Assembly: GCA_021613535.1 (NCBI GenBank) | Contig: CP075493.1 | Span: 496,001 to 560,000, forward strand | Reading direction: 5' to 3' | Length of the DNA stretch: 64,000 nt | DNA from: Adineta vaga | Lineage: Eukaryota; Rotifera | Shown: in pieces, positions 1-12,127 of the stretch | Layout of the letters: every line of letters begins with the position of its first letter | How positions within the stretch are numbered: position 1 is the first letter of the stretch | Notes under the pieces: generated by a model | Told to the model about the DNA's origin: nothing | Databases searched by the model: none | The model's input: only the letters and a program-made list of their open reading frames with translations | Translations under genes and position numbers: made by a program

Positions 1-1312
1 TTTTCAAAGTACCTTATTCTTTGTAACACACAGTTTTGCACTACTTCGTGCTAGAGAAATTCTGATCAAATGCTTGGATTCCTCGTCATCACGGCTATCA
101 GAATCACTATTTAAAAAAGTTTTTGGGTTTTTCTCAAAACCACGAGCTTCTAGAAATCCTGTTCAACACCCTAATATTGCCGACTCAAAAACTCCATAAA
201 TAGAGAACTCTGAACTTCGGATAGTATCTCATTTGATAGAGCAACAAAAGATCTATGGAACCATATGTGCGCCGTCGGGGTGGGGAATGAGTGAGATTTG
301 AACGAGAGTGGGTCTTCGGAAAACCAACACAGGTTTTTGAAAAAACCATGGCTTTTTTTGTCAACTTTAAGGAAATATATCCGAAAAAACTTTGTTTTAT
401 GGATCGTGGTGTAGCTTTATGTAACAGATTGCTTAGATCGATCGACATTCTGCAGAACTCTCTGGAGAAGTATCTTGAATCTAGCTTTACTGAAGCCATG
501 TGAGAATTTGAAAACAATAAGGAAGGGTGGCAGAAGATTACCTGCTTATAACCCAGCACATGTATCTTTTTCGTCTAACTGGGCTTCCTTTGTTCTATAT
601 TATTTTATCTGCTACTTTCTTTTTGTTCTGTGCTGTGTGTTGTTTGGATTGCTTCTTGATGTATGTCTTTCATTAGCCAATAGCTCCGACACAAAAACAT
701 TCACACTTGAACACATTCTTCCCCGCTTTTATTCTTCTTTTTATGCTTGCAAAACACGGCGTTTCTGATAATTAAAATATTAACATTACTATACGGATCT
801 ATTAAGACATATGTATCAATGGAAAATAGTACAGATCCAAAATAGTTCACCAGAGTTTTGTAGAATGTCGATCGATCTAAGCAATCTGTTACATAAAGCT
901 ACACCACGATCCATAAAACAAAGTTTTTTCGGATATATTTCCTTAAAGTTGACAAAAAAAGCCATGGTTTTTTCAAAAACCTGTGTTGGTTTTCCGAAGA
1001 CCCACTCTCGTTCAAATCTCACTCATTCCCCACCCCGACGGCGCACATATGGTTCCATAGATCTTTTGTTGCTCTATCAAATGAGATACTATCCGAAGTT
1101 CAGAGTTCTCTATTTATGGAGTTTTTGAGTCGGCAATATTAGGGTGTTGAACAGGATTTCTAGAGGCTCGTGGTTTTGAGAAAAACCCAAAAACTTTTTT
1201 AAATAGTGATTCTGATAGCCGTGATGACGAGGAATCCAAGCATTTGATCAGAATTTCTCTAGCACGAAGTAGTGCAAAACTGTGTGTTACAAAGAATAAG
1301 GTACTTTGAAAA
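1..1312. repeat. Large near-perfect palindrome (foldback), left edge cut by window
   Basis: Bases 1-467 are the reverse complement of about 851-1312, with a roughly 380-bp unique spacer. The arms are nearly identical by eye: the same reading frames occur on opposite strands in both arms. The first base of the window pairs with base 1312, so the left arm may extend beyond the window and the true end of the element is unknown. No transposase is seen in arms or spacer, and the short open frames are strand shadows. It is probably a foldback-type non-autonomous DNA element or a recent inverted duplication. Confidence 0.85.
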
Positions 1313-1656
1313 AGCGTTCCATCGGGTACTTGGTATTTGGGCAACAGCTCTTGAACAAAACGTCCTAGAACTTTCGTTCAAGAGCAAAAAAGTCTTAGAA
1401 CTGTCTATTACACAAGCCCTGAAAGTTTCAAACGATTTGGGGAGGGTCGGTGTAAAAGTGTCACAAGTCCCATGAAAACACCGAGATATAATCTGGTGCC
1501 ATCTTTATTCCATTCTAATAAACTACACAGAAAGGCTCGAAGCATGCTTATATAAATGATCGTTAACATCGATCAGTCTATTGACTATTGAAAAAGAATA
1601 GTTGTCCATGACCGTGAATATCTTCATCAAATTTTTATTTATAGATTTGAGTAGTT
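1313..1656. other. Unassigned spacer before the pogo relic
   Basis: I see no gene or repeat structure here. It probably holds the 5' end and promoter of the pogo-like element starting at 1657, but I could not identify its terminal inverted repeat. Confidence 0.3.
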
Positions 1657-1900
1657 ATGATTAACAACAATGATGACAATTCGTATCTCTTAATACCAGC
1701 TGCTACTACTATTGATCATAATGAAAGTTCATCTTCATCAGATGATAGTAATCTTGAAGTCACTTCTGTGACTGACGAATAAGAAAACGAATTGGTCCAA
1801 CTCGATCATTTATGTTTAAATTCAGATGATACAACTGATGATGACATCCCAGTTTTACAACATTCGACAATATCAAATGATCTTAATGTTCCGTTATTAA

Positions 1901-4020
1901 CCCTTTCACAGCGATATGGCCCATCGGTGGGGCCACGCTATACTTTAAGAAGAAGCTGTATAGAAAAGCACTTTCTTCTGCTTTTTTTCCTTTGGTGGGA
2001 CGTTAAATATAGTCTGTCATCTGCACTGTCTTTGATATTATTTTAGTTCTTTATTCCATAAGATGATGCTTTTGGTTAAAACATTCAAGACAAAAAAATT
2101 TATCACAGTCAGGACAGAAGGTTTTTATTTTCTTTGCTACTGCATAGCTCACTTCCGTTGATTGTTGTTCTCTGTTTTTTTCGTAGCAGCCCGCACAGCG
2201 TCTACGGACATCACGGACAGATCCCTCCATTTCTTCAAGCTTGTGATCCGCCAACTTGCGTTTCGTTTGGCTTGTTGAACGTTCTCTCGGACCAGGTTTT
2301 AGATTCTCGTATGGTACACCAAGAAGTAAAGACCGCACGAGACTTTCACGAAATTGTAGCATTGTCGCACGACTTGTGTCATAATTTTCTTTGTAAATCA
2401 AGTAAGCATTCACTATCGACATTCCAAATATCATTTCAAATGCCACCTTGTGATACCATTTTTTGGACCGTCGAAGACATGTATAGTATGTTGATAACTG
2501 ATCAGATAAATCTACACCTTGCTTTTCCTGATTGTAATCGAGGACAACCTGTGGCTTCGTGATGCGTTCATTGAGTTTATTAGTTTTTTCGGTGTCTACC
2601 AAAGTTGTTGAATGCGATGGCTTTGTAGATATCATCAAAAGATCTCTTTTATCTTTCCACTTGATTCGTTTTATACCATTGTTACACTGAAGTCCATAAA
2701 CTTTGTCAAGTTTGAGCTTTTTCTGAACTACATCATGTCCCGATCCAGTGCGATTGCTTCTCAATGTTCCAATAAGATAAGTATCGTTTTGCAATAAGCT
2801 TTCTGCGAGAGAAATACTTGTAAAGAAACTGTCAACTACTACAGTTCGATGACATTCGAGGAGACCATCTGTCAAATCCAGTACGACAGTTTGAGCGTGC
2901 CCAAGATCAGCCGTTGGATCCTGCTTACTAGTATAGATCCTAAAATTCCAGGTATATCCGTTGATAGCTGCCAGCTTGTATATCTTGACTCCATATTCGT
3001 GTGCTTTTCCAAGAATATATTGTTTGAATAAAAGTCTTCCGTTCCATGATACCATTGTTTCGTCAATAGAAATAACGGAGTCAGGAACATAAGTTGACTT
3101 GAATCTAACTCTCAATAAATCTAAGACTGGTCTAAGCTTGAACAATCTGTCTTGGTCTGCATGCTCCTCTTGGTTATTGGAAAAATGAAGAAATTTGAGA
3201 AGTAATTCGAATCGATCTCTTGACGTCGTATTTTGAATGACTTCAGATCCAAATAACTTGTTTTTGCTCCAATAATATTCTATTTCTAGCATTTGTACTA
3301 GTCCCATTTCAATAATTATTCCAAAAAATTTGAGCATTTCTTCATAAGTAGTTGGTTTCCACTGAAGAGTTTTCGATCATCTGGTGCGCTCCTGCGTTTT
3401 CGTGAGTTGCTCTGCATATCGATTGGTTTCACGAACCATGAAACTTATAATCTCATCAGTGATGAAATGTCGGTAGCAATCAATAGGATTGATCGCACCA
3501 TCTTCCAAATTTGCCGATATTTCTTCCATAATCCTCTGAGAATTCGGTATCCGATTCTGATTCTATTTCGTCCTAGACTTGTGAATCCATATCTTCATCA
3601 CCATCACCCGTAACTTGTTCTTCAAAGCTTCATGACTCGAATTGCATTCTTGAAAAACCATTATCCAAACTGCTCACATCACTCTGTGAGTCGCTGCTTT
3701 CCTCTGTATCCGTTTCTCAAACAGCATGTAAATTGAAAATTTTGAACAATGTGAGTTGTGTTTATTTCGTTATCTGGACTATAATGATGTCTGTATTTAT
3801 ATATACATTTATGAGCAAATTGGAAAAATTCCATGTATCACAGAACAAAAGAGGATAGAAAAAACCAACGTTGCTTATCTTATTGGAAAAATCCTAATGA
3901 CAAAAGGGATAGTTCCCATAAACTGAAAATACCCATAAGTACATTTCTTGAGCGTGAAAATGGAGGAAAATTGATATATTGAAGCTGCTTTCTTCGAAAA
4001 ACCGAATCGCGGTGAAAGGG
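1901..4020 (-). mobile_element. piggyBac element, complete ends, TTAA target duplication
   Basis: Target TTAA is duplicated at 1897-1900 and 4021-4024. The terminal repeats face each other: CCCTTTCACAGCGAT from 1901 and the reverse complement of CCCTTTCACCGCGATTCGG ending at 4020. Removing 1901-4020 plus one TTAA restores the pogo reading frame exactly, which fixes both boundaries. A second palindrome (GGCCCATCGGTGGGGCC) lies just inside the left end. The transposase inside is on the minus strand and broken. Confidence 0.95.
2051..3720 (-). pseudogene. piggyBac transposase, N-terminal part broken
   Basis: piggyBac transposases cut and paste DNA at TTAA with a DDD catalytic triad. The open part (2051-3337, 428 codons) shows SIDETMVSWNGR (first Asp), VVVDSFFTSISLAESLL (second Asp), DYNQEKQGVDLSDQLSTYY (third Asp) and a C-terminal cysteine-rich zinc finger with CPDCDKFFCLECF near the end. 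The upstream sequence still reads as a piggyBac N-terminus: an acidic Ser/Asp-rich stretch (3550-3715), then DCYRHFITDEIISFMVRETN just before the core. It holds an in-frame TGA at 3377-3379 (likely from an Arg codon), two more stops near 3566 and 3630, and a frameshift around 3480-3530. The core is therefore young-looking, but no full-length product can be made from this copy. Confidence 0.9.
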
Positions 4021-5020
4021 TTAAATGATATCGATGCTTCATTATCAGAAGATAATGAAGTTTCTATGCTCAATGTTTCAAATGAAAAATCTTCTGTCCC
4101 AGTTGCAGTTTATGGTAGTGAACCTAATGGTACAACATCACAAAAACGTAAACGTCAAGCATGGTCTGTCAAGGAAAACCTTGCAGCAACTGAAAATTAT
4201 GAGAAATCAAATAGTAAACATTCAACAGCAAAAGCTATTGGATGTACAAGATCTCAATTATCCAATTGGATAAAGAAGAAAGAAGAACTGAAAAATCTTA
4301 GATCATCGAAACAAGGTATGCTGCTGACTTCTACAATTTATCTCTACCGGATCGTTTAAACACATGTTTACATCTTGTGTTCATTTTAGGAAATAAACGA
4401 AAAAAACTCAAAAGTGGTGGAAAAAAACTTAAATATGCCGATTTTAATGATCATTTGATTAGATGGTTCAAAGAACGTCGAACACCTCCTACACCAGTTG
4501 TTGCAGTGAATAAGGTTCAACATGAAAGGATATCATTCAAACAATTACTTCGATGAGATGAAGAATTATCAATCGAATTAAAACATGAAGCACTATCAGT
4601 CAAATGGTATCGAATGTTTATGCAAAGACATAATTTATCTTTACAACGTCCTAAAAAGAATCAAAAGATACCACTGTGTGAAGTTCATCAACGTACTACA
4701 AGCTTCTTTAGTTATCTTCGTCGAGCAAGCACTTGGGGTCCAAAAAGAAGTACTAGTGACTTTTCATATATGTTGTGATCCATTTTATTTGAATAAATAA
4801 TATCTGAATATTTCCCTCTGGGAACATTTACATTAAAAGATGTGTGCAATTTTGACGAATCATCTTTATGTCTGTTTGGAGATCAAAACTCTCGAACTTT
4901 GAATTATGTGAATGTCGACAATGAAGTTAGTAATTCAATCGGTACAAAAGTAAGTCTTATGTTGATGATCTAATTGAAAATAAATGAAGACTAATTTGTT
5001 AATCTTAATAAAACTTTAAT

Positions 5021-5912
5021 CATGGACGGACAATTCGTCGCAGACTATTCGTCGCACAATTAATTAGTTGTAATAAGATTAACAAAATATACAGGTAGAG
5101 AGAGAAAAACATCATATACAGATGTTGATGTTTGTACAACATAAACCATCTAATGAGACAAATTTAACAAAAATTATGTCTGGAAAGCTTAGAACTGTTG
5201 TCTAATGTAGCTTCTTTGAGTAGTTTTTCATCGAAGATCATCTGAAAAAGGAATTCGTAAGACTTGGCAAATAAGAGATACCCAGGCAGTATATTATATG
5301 TGACATTTAATAGTAGTACTAACTGAAATTATGATCTGCCGAAAATCAATATTGAGAAATAGAATTTGTTTTTTATATAACGAGTATTATTGTAAACTAA
5401 GTTGGATTTTATGAAAAATCTTCCAGTTTCGATTAGCAAAGATAAAATTATTTTAAAATAAAGAAATCGATATTTACTGAATGAACCATAGTAAATGCAT
5501 GAACTCTTTCTTTGAATACTTTTGTGGAGTCGAGGTTTCTTGGAACCTTTACTTGACTGATGATAATAGAAGACGCTTAATATGTGTAACGAAATGAAAT
5601 TTTTGTCTCATGATCGCATGAGTAATATTTTCTTTTAGAAAACTTTCTGACAAATTACCGGGGTAGTTTCAATTCCGTTTTACCTGTTGGAACTGCGTAA
5701 ACATTTTCTATCATGTTTTGAAATTACTTAGTATTTTCTGTTTCGAAAGACCAACAGAATATTAGGTTTCACTTGATGTTACCAACAGAACTATTGATAA
5801 TTCTGTAGTTTTCTTATTAATTGAATTACATATGGAGCTATGTTAATTAATAAGAAATAATTTTTCTATGTGAATCAATTATGATATATTTGCGACGAAT
5901 TGTCCTAGCACC
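5021..5912. mobile_element. 892-bp non-autonomous hAT-like element in a pogo intron
   Basis: An 8-bp duplication ACTTTAAT flanks it (5013-5020 and 5913-5920). The termini are inverted: GGACAATTCGTCGCA at 5028-5042 pairs with its complement at 5891-5905, with weaker pairing in the outermost 7 bases. An 8-bp duplication fits hAT. No transposase is readable inside. It sits wholly within the intron 4951-5932, only a dozen bases before the acceptor. Confidence 0.8.
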
Positions 5913-7014
5913 ACTTTAATATTGTATTGTAGCGTTTTTTAACCGTTATTCCAACGGTTTTTCCCGAAGAAAATGATCGAATTGGACCAACCTTATTATT
6001 CAAGGGCAAGGGTCGTGTCTTACAGAAGGAAATTAACAAATATTCGAAAAATGTGAGTTTTTTTTGCTCCAAACGCTGTTGTAAATACTGAAAGTATGAA
6101 AGGATTTGTGGATCATTGGTGTTCTCGAGTAAGTTTCTAAAATTAATCTTTCACAGTAAACCTGGTTCTATAGATTAGTACTTTGTGTTTTATTCTTATA
6201 ATATCTAGTAGACAGATACATAGAAGAAAATTAAACCAAAACATAAAATTAGCAATTACACCGATACATCTGAATTAGTTCAATACACTACTTTCTGCCA
6301 GCTACAGATGTGTTTTTGGTTAATGATGGTAACTCGAAATCAATGATGAGCGACTCATGCAAAGTTCATTTAACACCACCATCTAAACAAAGTCTACGTC
6401 AAAAACGTATTGTTTTGGGAATCATCCCCAAAGAGTGCACTCAGTACTTGCAGATACTGGATACTCACGTTCTCTCAACTTGTAAGCAGCATCATTTCAA
6501 TGCATCTGAAGAATTTCTAGATAAGAATGGTCCTTGAAGTCGACTTAAACTTAGTACATCTCTATCCAGAATTATTTATACACGTTTAACATGGGAAGCA
6601 TGGAAACGAACATTAATATCGATCAATCTGATGAAAGAGTTTTTATAAATGGGATATATTTGATCAGAATTATCAGTTGTGACTCCTCGGACATTACGTG
6701 GCTATGTCTATGATCCTAATGAAGTAAATTCAGTCGAAATTCAAATTGATGATGAAGATCACAATACAGAAAATCGCATTGAAGATGAAGCAGTTTCAGC
6801 GAATGATCTACAAACACAATTGCCTTTGAAAACAGGTGGTGAACAGATGAAACTGTTTGACACATGGAGAAAAAAAACATTAGTATATTTGTATCTTTGA
6901 TGTAAATGTATGTTTTAATTTTCAAATACTTTCTGTTTTATATTTATGTTTGAAAAGATGATGCAAAATAAAATTGGATGAGGTTTGCCAATCTTCTCAT
7001 GGATAAAACCTTAA

Positions 7015-7085
7015 CCCGTTCACCACGATGGGACCCACCGATGGGTCTCATATCATTGTAAGAAAATTGAATCGTGGTGAATGGG
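7015..7085. mobile_element. 71-bp piggyBac-type micro-MITE
   Basis: TTAA at 7011-7014 and 7086-7089 flanks a 71-bp unit that begins CCCGTTCACCACGAT and ends in the complement of CCCATTCACCACGAT. Inside the left end is GGGACCCACCGATGGGTC, which resembles the subterminal palindrome of the piggyBac at 1901. It is probably an extreme internal-deletion derivative of a related piggyBac. Confidence 0.85.
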
Positions 7086-7089
7086 TTAA

Positions 7090-8742
7090 GATCTCAAATA
7101 GTAGGACCCTCTGAAAAATTTATTTACTTTTCCAGTTTAGAAGGTCCAGGGTTTTTTATTGCGGGGTAAAGGGGTTTACATTGTTTCATCATTTCGGTTG
7201 TCTCTGTATTAAGAGACAGTGCATGACTGGATCAAGAAGTCCCGTCAAACAAAAAATTTTGACCCCCTTTTCAAGTATCGTAAATGAAAGAGCATGTAAA
7301 AAACACATAAATCCAAAGTTTTAGCCTTTTTGAAGTTACCTTTGCATGGATCAGGACTCGAAACGGGTCTCATTTTTGTGGTCCGACTCAGACTTGGAAC
7401 CAGACAGGCAGACCGGTATCAGACCGTCCGGTCTTCACCGTTTTTTTACCGGTCTTTTTCTAGTCTTAAAAACTTTAAGAGCACTAAAACTTACCTATTT
7501 TACTCACTTTTGACGGTTTTCATAACTTCATTGATCATATGACATGACTGTGGAAGTTTCCCGATGATAAATTTCTATAAACTTCGGGATTTATCAGTCT
7601 GAGATCGAACACCTTCGTTAAACTGACGTAAAAAGACTATTTTCCGAAAATATTGATTGGTTAACTAATGCGAGAAATGCACCGGTTTGGGAACGAATTT
7701 GGACCGACTGGTTACCAGTCGGTCCAGTCCGGCCCACAGTGGCCCATGTATTTGCTATGCCCATCTAAGTGAAACAATGTTTAGCTCAGCCCGACCCGAG
7801 CCTGAAGGATAGTTTAATATAAATATTTGCTCTTTTTTATTAGAAGCAAACAATTCTTATAGTAATAAGCAATGTTTCCAAAAAGCAAATAGCTAGCATT
7901 ATGATGTCTCCAATGGAACTTAATTAGGTGCATAATATTCTTTCACTATGAAATTGTCTGAGTTAAATATAAATGAACTGAATAACATGATATTTTAAAG
8001 CATATTTTGATATGACAATCGTAATAAGACATAACTCATTGTAATAAGTCTCTGAATTTTTAGTAAAATAAGCCTGAGTGAAGTGTATCATGTATGTAGA
8101 TTATATCGTCTTACACTGTGATCAATTAATGAAGTAGGACTCAATGAACGTTTGTGCAGATGTATGATCAAAAAATGTGGATAACCAGTTTTTATAGGTT
8201 AACCTTAGTTCATTATAGACACATATGATTTCTAGATGTCATTAACATTGAATAGTAAGATTTTCTTATTACATGCGGACTATTTTTGTAAATTAGCTAA
8301 CTTTTCATATTATTAAAGTACAAGAGTACTTTAGTTAAAAAGTATAGAACTCATAAAACTTTCCACTGTGTATCGTTCTATACACAATAAATTCATCTGT
8401 TAGTTAAGGTCAAAGTATAATATAAGCTGGTACGCATTATTCCGAATATTAATGATGATTTATTTGTATAGAATCTCATCTCTAAAAACACTTTTGTATT
8501 AATTAAATTTGATAGTACATTATAGAACGTAATATGTAGATGAGAAACAGTATCGATTTTGAGAAAAGGAAGTATCAATATTATTTTTGGTATTGAGACT
8601 CAGTTTTTGTCTGTAGGATGCTGAAAAATACTCGCATCGGCATAAGAAATATGAAATAACACAGAAAATCATGAAAACATGACTAATATCGTCGGCCTGG
8701 GCTAGCCCAACAAAAGGTTTGGTCTACCCAGCCCAGAATTAG
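7090..8742. other. Gene-free stretch with CCGGT-rich degenerate patches
   Basis: No gene is supported. At 7370-7470 and 7680-7740 there are GC-richer patches built of short words such as ACCGGT, GACCGGT and CAGTCGGTCC, like those at 15449-15530. The rest (7800-8680) is plain AT-rich sequence. Confidence 0.4.
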
Positions 8743-9132
8743 ATACCATTAGATGCAGAATTAAAATCTGAATCTTTTAGTAGAATCTTAATTCATATCG
8801 TGACGCCATCTTTAAATATTGGTGTTTGATATCATTTTGTGAACTTTTCTTTCCACCGAAAATTCAGCTGAAGTATCCCCAGGATTGAATCAAAAAATGA
8901 ATTTGAGAAAAAATTGTTTTTACTGTTTAGTTGCTCATCATCTCCTGTCCTTTTATCGTTTTATCATGCAGGAAGCTGTTTACCACTGCTGAAACAAGTT
9001 TTATTCACAAATTTATTTTTTGATTCAATCCTGGGGATACTTCAGCTGAATTTTCGGTGGAAAGAAAAGTTCACAAAATGATATCAAACCACTACTAAAA
9101 GATTCAGATTTTAATTCTGCATCTAATGGTAT
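8743..9132. repeat. 390-bp foldback element
   Basis: Bases 8743-8783 and about 8820-8905 pair with 9092-9132 and about 9010-9085 in inverted orientation. Each arm ends in one copy of the recurring GATGCAGAATT palindrome. The central loop is about 100 bp. No target duplication was found. Confidence 0.8.
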
Positions 9133-10726
9133 TTAAAGTGTCAGGAACTGCACGATATGCAAAGTTAAGTTCCTATACTTCTGCCACAAAACCATGGGAA
9201 AGTACTAAAGAATGGTGATTTTTACTCATCTTTTGGTTCGAGTGAAAGTACTATGCGCATCTTTTTTTGGATTCCTTTTTAGGTGTATCTGGTGCAGTTT
9301 CTTCCGCTCAATGGAATCCATAAAGAATCATTGTCAGCATGACCTTTTTTCTATACAGTTTATCATAAGATTACTGAAAGGTTTTCAGTGAAAACTACCA
9401 CAAATTTTTAAAACAATTCGGCGGATTTTTGGCAATTTTTATTTGATAGACGTATTTAGAATTTATGTAAAGATATTCTAAATATGTAGTTTTGTAGAGT
9501 TCAATTTGCTCTGTCGTTTGACATAGTGCTCAAATTAATTGAACGATTTTTGGGCGAGAAAATAATCAAATCGACCTGTGGAAGAAGGTGACTTTTATAT
9601 CCATACGAAAGTGCTCGAGTCAGTCAGGGACCATCTCTTAAAAATTAGAACAAAAGAGTGTTCGCAGGTGTTTGCGACCACAAATTGTGGAAGTATGAGT
9701 GCTTGCAGCAGCAATTTACGTACTCTCTTAAAAATCTGGGTGTTTGTGCTGTTTGCATAAATTGGTGATATTCAAATATATGGCTTATACCTCTTGTAGA
9801 TTAGACGATTTAGTATTTACATTCTTAGAAATTTTTTTCCAGTGAATCTTTAATACATTTCAAGATAGAATTTAATTAATTTACTTTAGAAATATTTCGT
9901 TTTCATTTATAATATAGTGCTCTACACATAGGGAGCTAGTTGAAGTAGATGTTTTACATACTTTGTATTAAGGATCAACACAGTTCAGCTCTAGTTCAGA
10001 ACTGTTCACTTTTCCAGAAATATCAGGTCGTCGAACTGAACTGTTCTAACAGTTCTTTTCAATGAACTTAATTTATCGATCAATTAAAGTCATCTGAACT
10101 CTATAACCAACTCCTTTTAAGGAAAACTGAAAGATATATTTCTCATCTGCGATGGAGGAATATCCTTGGATCCTGATACTCTACTGATCAAAGATATCAA
10201 GACCTAAGGAACTCAGGCTAAATGATATTGATATGACTACCTGCCATAATATCACTATAGTACCACTCCACTTATTCGTGCATGTGTAGCTTTTGGCTAT
10301 GGTTATTTCATGTTGTTATTTGTTTCTCTTTTGATCTTGGTCCTTCACTCTGTATAAGCGTGTGTTGTATTGTCAAGATGTTATCTTTTGGATATTAGAG
10401 GTAGCTCGATTAACAGTTACATTGCGAAAAGCGCTTAGTTGCTTAACCAACTTCTCGGTATTTCAAGGATGCCTGCACAATATAGTAGCTGGGACTCAAG
10501 GGTATCCTCATAGTATAGGCTTGGGCACCTAAGAATAACGTCGCATGGCAGAAAAGCGACATATCTTTCAGTATTGCTTAAAGGAAGTTGGTCACAAAGT
10601 TCAGTTTGTTCAAATGAGCTATGTGATCGGTTCTTTCGTTCATTTGAACAGAGTTTTTGAGCTTGTCTGCCACTATTCTTTACCTGTTTTTGTCGTCAAA
10701 AACGTTACAGAAAATGCAAAAAATGT
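9133..10726. other. No gene seen
   Basis: AT-rich sequence with a few short open frames that have no protein-like features. A patch at 9980-10070 repeats the word GTTCAG/CTGAAC but has no clear unit. Confidence 0.3.
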
Positions 10727-11152
10727 TTATGAGTTTATAGCAAAATCTCGTGTCGAGTTCATGAGAAGGAGAATTTCATCTTGTAAATTATCCCATGGAA
10801 TTCTCTGGCCCTTTTTATTTTCCAACCAGAACTCAAGCACCTTTTCATCTTTGTGAAATTTGTTAACACGAACTTCATCGTTTTCGACGTCAACAAACCG
10901 CATTTCACCATTGTCCTTGTCTAAAAAGACGTCTTCGTGTCGTAATTCGCCATGAATATCTATTTCTCGATAGATGTGTGTTGGAGAACGGTCTTCTGCT
11001 TTGACACCCTTGACCCATCGAGGACAATATTTCTCAGCGTGATAGACTTTGTCGAGCATGGCCGCCCACACACGATCGAATGGTGCTGTTATTGTATACG
11101 GCGAACTATAGCCAAGGCCTACAGTTTTCTTTTCTGAAACGTGTGAAGACAT
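10727..11152 (-). CDS. Putative SRPBCC-fold protein (DUF1857/AtaL-like), 141 aa
   Basis: An intact, intronless frame from ATG (11152-11150, context GCAAAATG) to TAA. The protein has an SRPBCC/START-like layout: a beta strand with SPYTITAPFDRVWAAMLDK (residues about 16-34), a Pro/Trp-containing turn (EKYCPRW), then REIDIHGELRHEDVFLDK and MRFVDVENDEVRVNKF, and a C-terminal helix after residue 115. Such proteins form a hydrophobic ligand cavity, and DUF1857 members are mostly bacterial and fungal of unknown function. The length (about 140-150) suits the family. There is no signal peptide or membrane segment. The absence of introns and the family's microbial distribution would fit horizontal acquisition, common in bdelloids, but this is inference. 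A chance frame is unlikely given the patterned sequence and normal start context. Confidence 0.55.
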   Translation of the reverse strand: MSSHVSEKKTVGLGYSSPYTITAPFDRVWAAMLDKVYHAEKYCPRWVKGVKAEDRSPTHIYREIDIHGELRHEDVFLDKDNGEMRFVDVENDEVRVNKFHKDEKVLEFWLENKKGQRIPWDNLQDEILLLMNSTRDFAINS

Positions 11153-11595
11153 TTTGCGTTTTATCTACACAGAAAAAGATAATTGTAACAAATGTAACTA
11201 TTTGCATGTCAATGAAATATTCGCTTATGTAACTGAATCAGAAGGTGCCCATCTACATCAAATGAAAAGAAGAAGATACGATCAAAAATCAAAATCGAAA
11301 TGTAAGACCATAATCGCTTTGAAAGAATATCGAGTTAGTTTTCGTCGCAATGGATACCTGTACGTTGCCTAGACAAGACGATTTCAAAAGAAGTGCACTA
11401 CTCGTGCTGCGAAAAAGTGATCATTACCGATTTCTTTTTTCTGCTTATGACAGATCTTAAACCCTGCCGATCTGTCTTACTATATATATTCGTACATGAA
11501 TCTTTTCGAAAGTCTAATGTCAACTACTAAATTTCCTTGAAATTCAGGACATCACTCTCCGTGTTTTAGGATTCAGTATGGCTTTCTTATTTTTT

Positions 11596-12127
11596 CAGAG
11601 CGGTGGCAACTTTACCGCTGTTAATGTCCATTTGTTAAGTGTAGAATTCCACATCATTGAAACTAACCATCTTTTAGAATGGCAAAGCGTTGTGATAAAA
11701 TTTTAACAAATATAGATGAAAGTGAAGATTGAAGTTTGAGATAAAGACTAAACATGCAGTAGTATTGTGGCGTTTGCCTGTAAAGGATTCAAAACTGAGA
11801 AAAAAACAAGATGTCACGGATTGTGTATAGGCCTAATAGTATTGTAACTCGTCTAAATTGAAATATGTAACGAGTAAGGTTGGATTCGAATATGCCTACA
11901 ATATGTCACTTTTTCATCATTTCGATTGTTGAACTGTACGATCAAGTGGTTAACTTCCACATGTTAGTATATTCTCTGCTAATGGTGATGCATTTACAGA
12001 ATCACGTATGTGTTTAAATGCTGATAAGTTAAATCAACTGATGCTTATAAAAAAATTATTTGACTCAAAAATCTATCACGAATATATCATTACAAGAGAC
12101 AATTACAACAGTATTGACATCCAGTAA
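11596..12127 (+). pseudogene. hAT transposon relic: left terminus plus C-terminal dimerisation segment
   Basis: Bases 11596-11610 read CAGAGCGGTGGCAAC, the classic hAT terminal pattern. Downstream, 11966-12127 encodes SIFSANGDAFTESRMCLNAD followed by KLNQLMLIKKLFD, matching the start of the hAT C-terminal dimerisation region. The bases just before encode a TSTC-like segment but with a frame slip and stop. The catalytic core is missing, so this is an internally deleted or decayed copy. The right end was not located. A possible N-terminal exon start (MAKRCDKIL) lies near 11680. Confidence 0.6.

Larger units (their letters stand above)
1657..6899 (+). pseudogene. Dead pogo/Tigger-like (DDE_1) transposase gene, split by a piggyBac and a hAT-like insertion
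   Basis: Pogo-family transposases combine a CENP-B/Psq-type helix-turn-helix DNA-binding region with a DDE_1 catalytic core acting in the nucleus. Exon 1 starts at ATG 1657 with an acidic, Ser-rich stretch, is interrupted by the piggyBac at 1901-4020, and resumes at 4025 in the same frame. It carries a basic KRKRQAWSVKENLAA segment and a helix-turn-helix (AKAIGCTRSQLSNWIKKK). Later exons hold the second DNA-binding half (YADFNDHLIRWFKERR, about 4435-4480), NFDESS (about 4850, first catalytic Asp), an exon from 5933 (TVIPTVFPEENDRIGPTLLF), and FLVNDGNS (about 6312, second Asp). Introns have GT-AG ends at about 4316-4388, 4951-5932 and 6130-6300. It is dead: stop TAA 1780-1782, TGA 4554-4556, a frameshift in the T run near 6060, and more stops after 6536. 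The element's ends were not found. Confidence 0.8.

Noticed and set aside
185-1128. Repeated 105-124-codon frames in the left palindrome
   Set aside because: The same sequence read in both arms and both strands; no protein features.
2134-2562. 142-codon plus-strand frame
   Set aside because: Antisense shadow of the piggyBac transposase.
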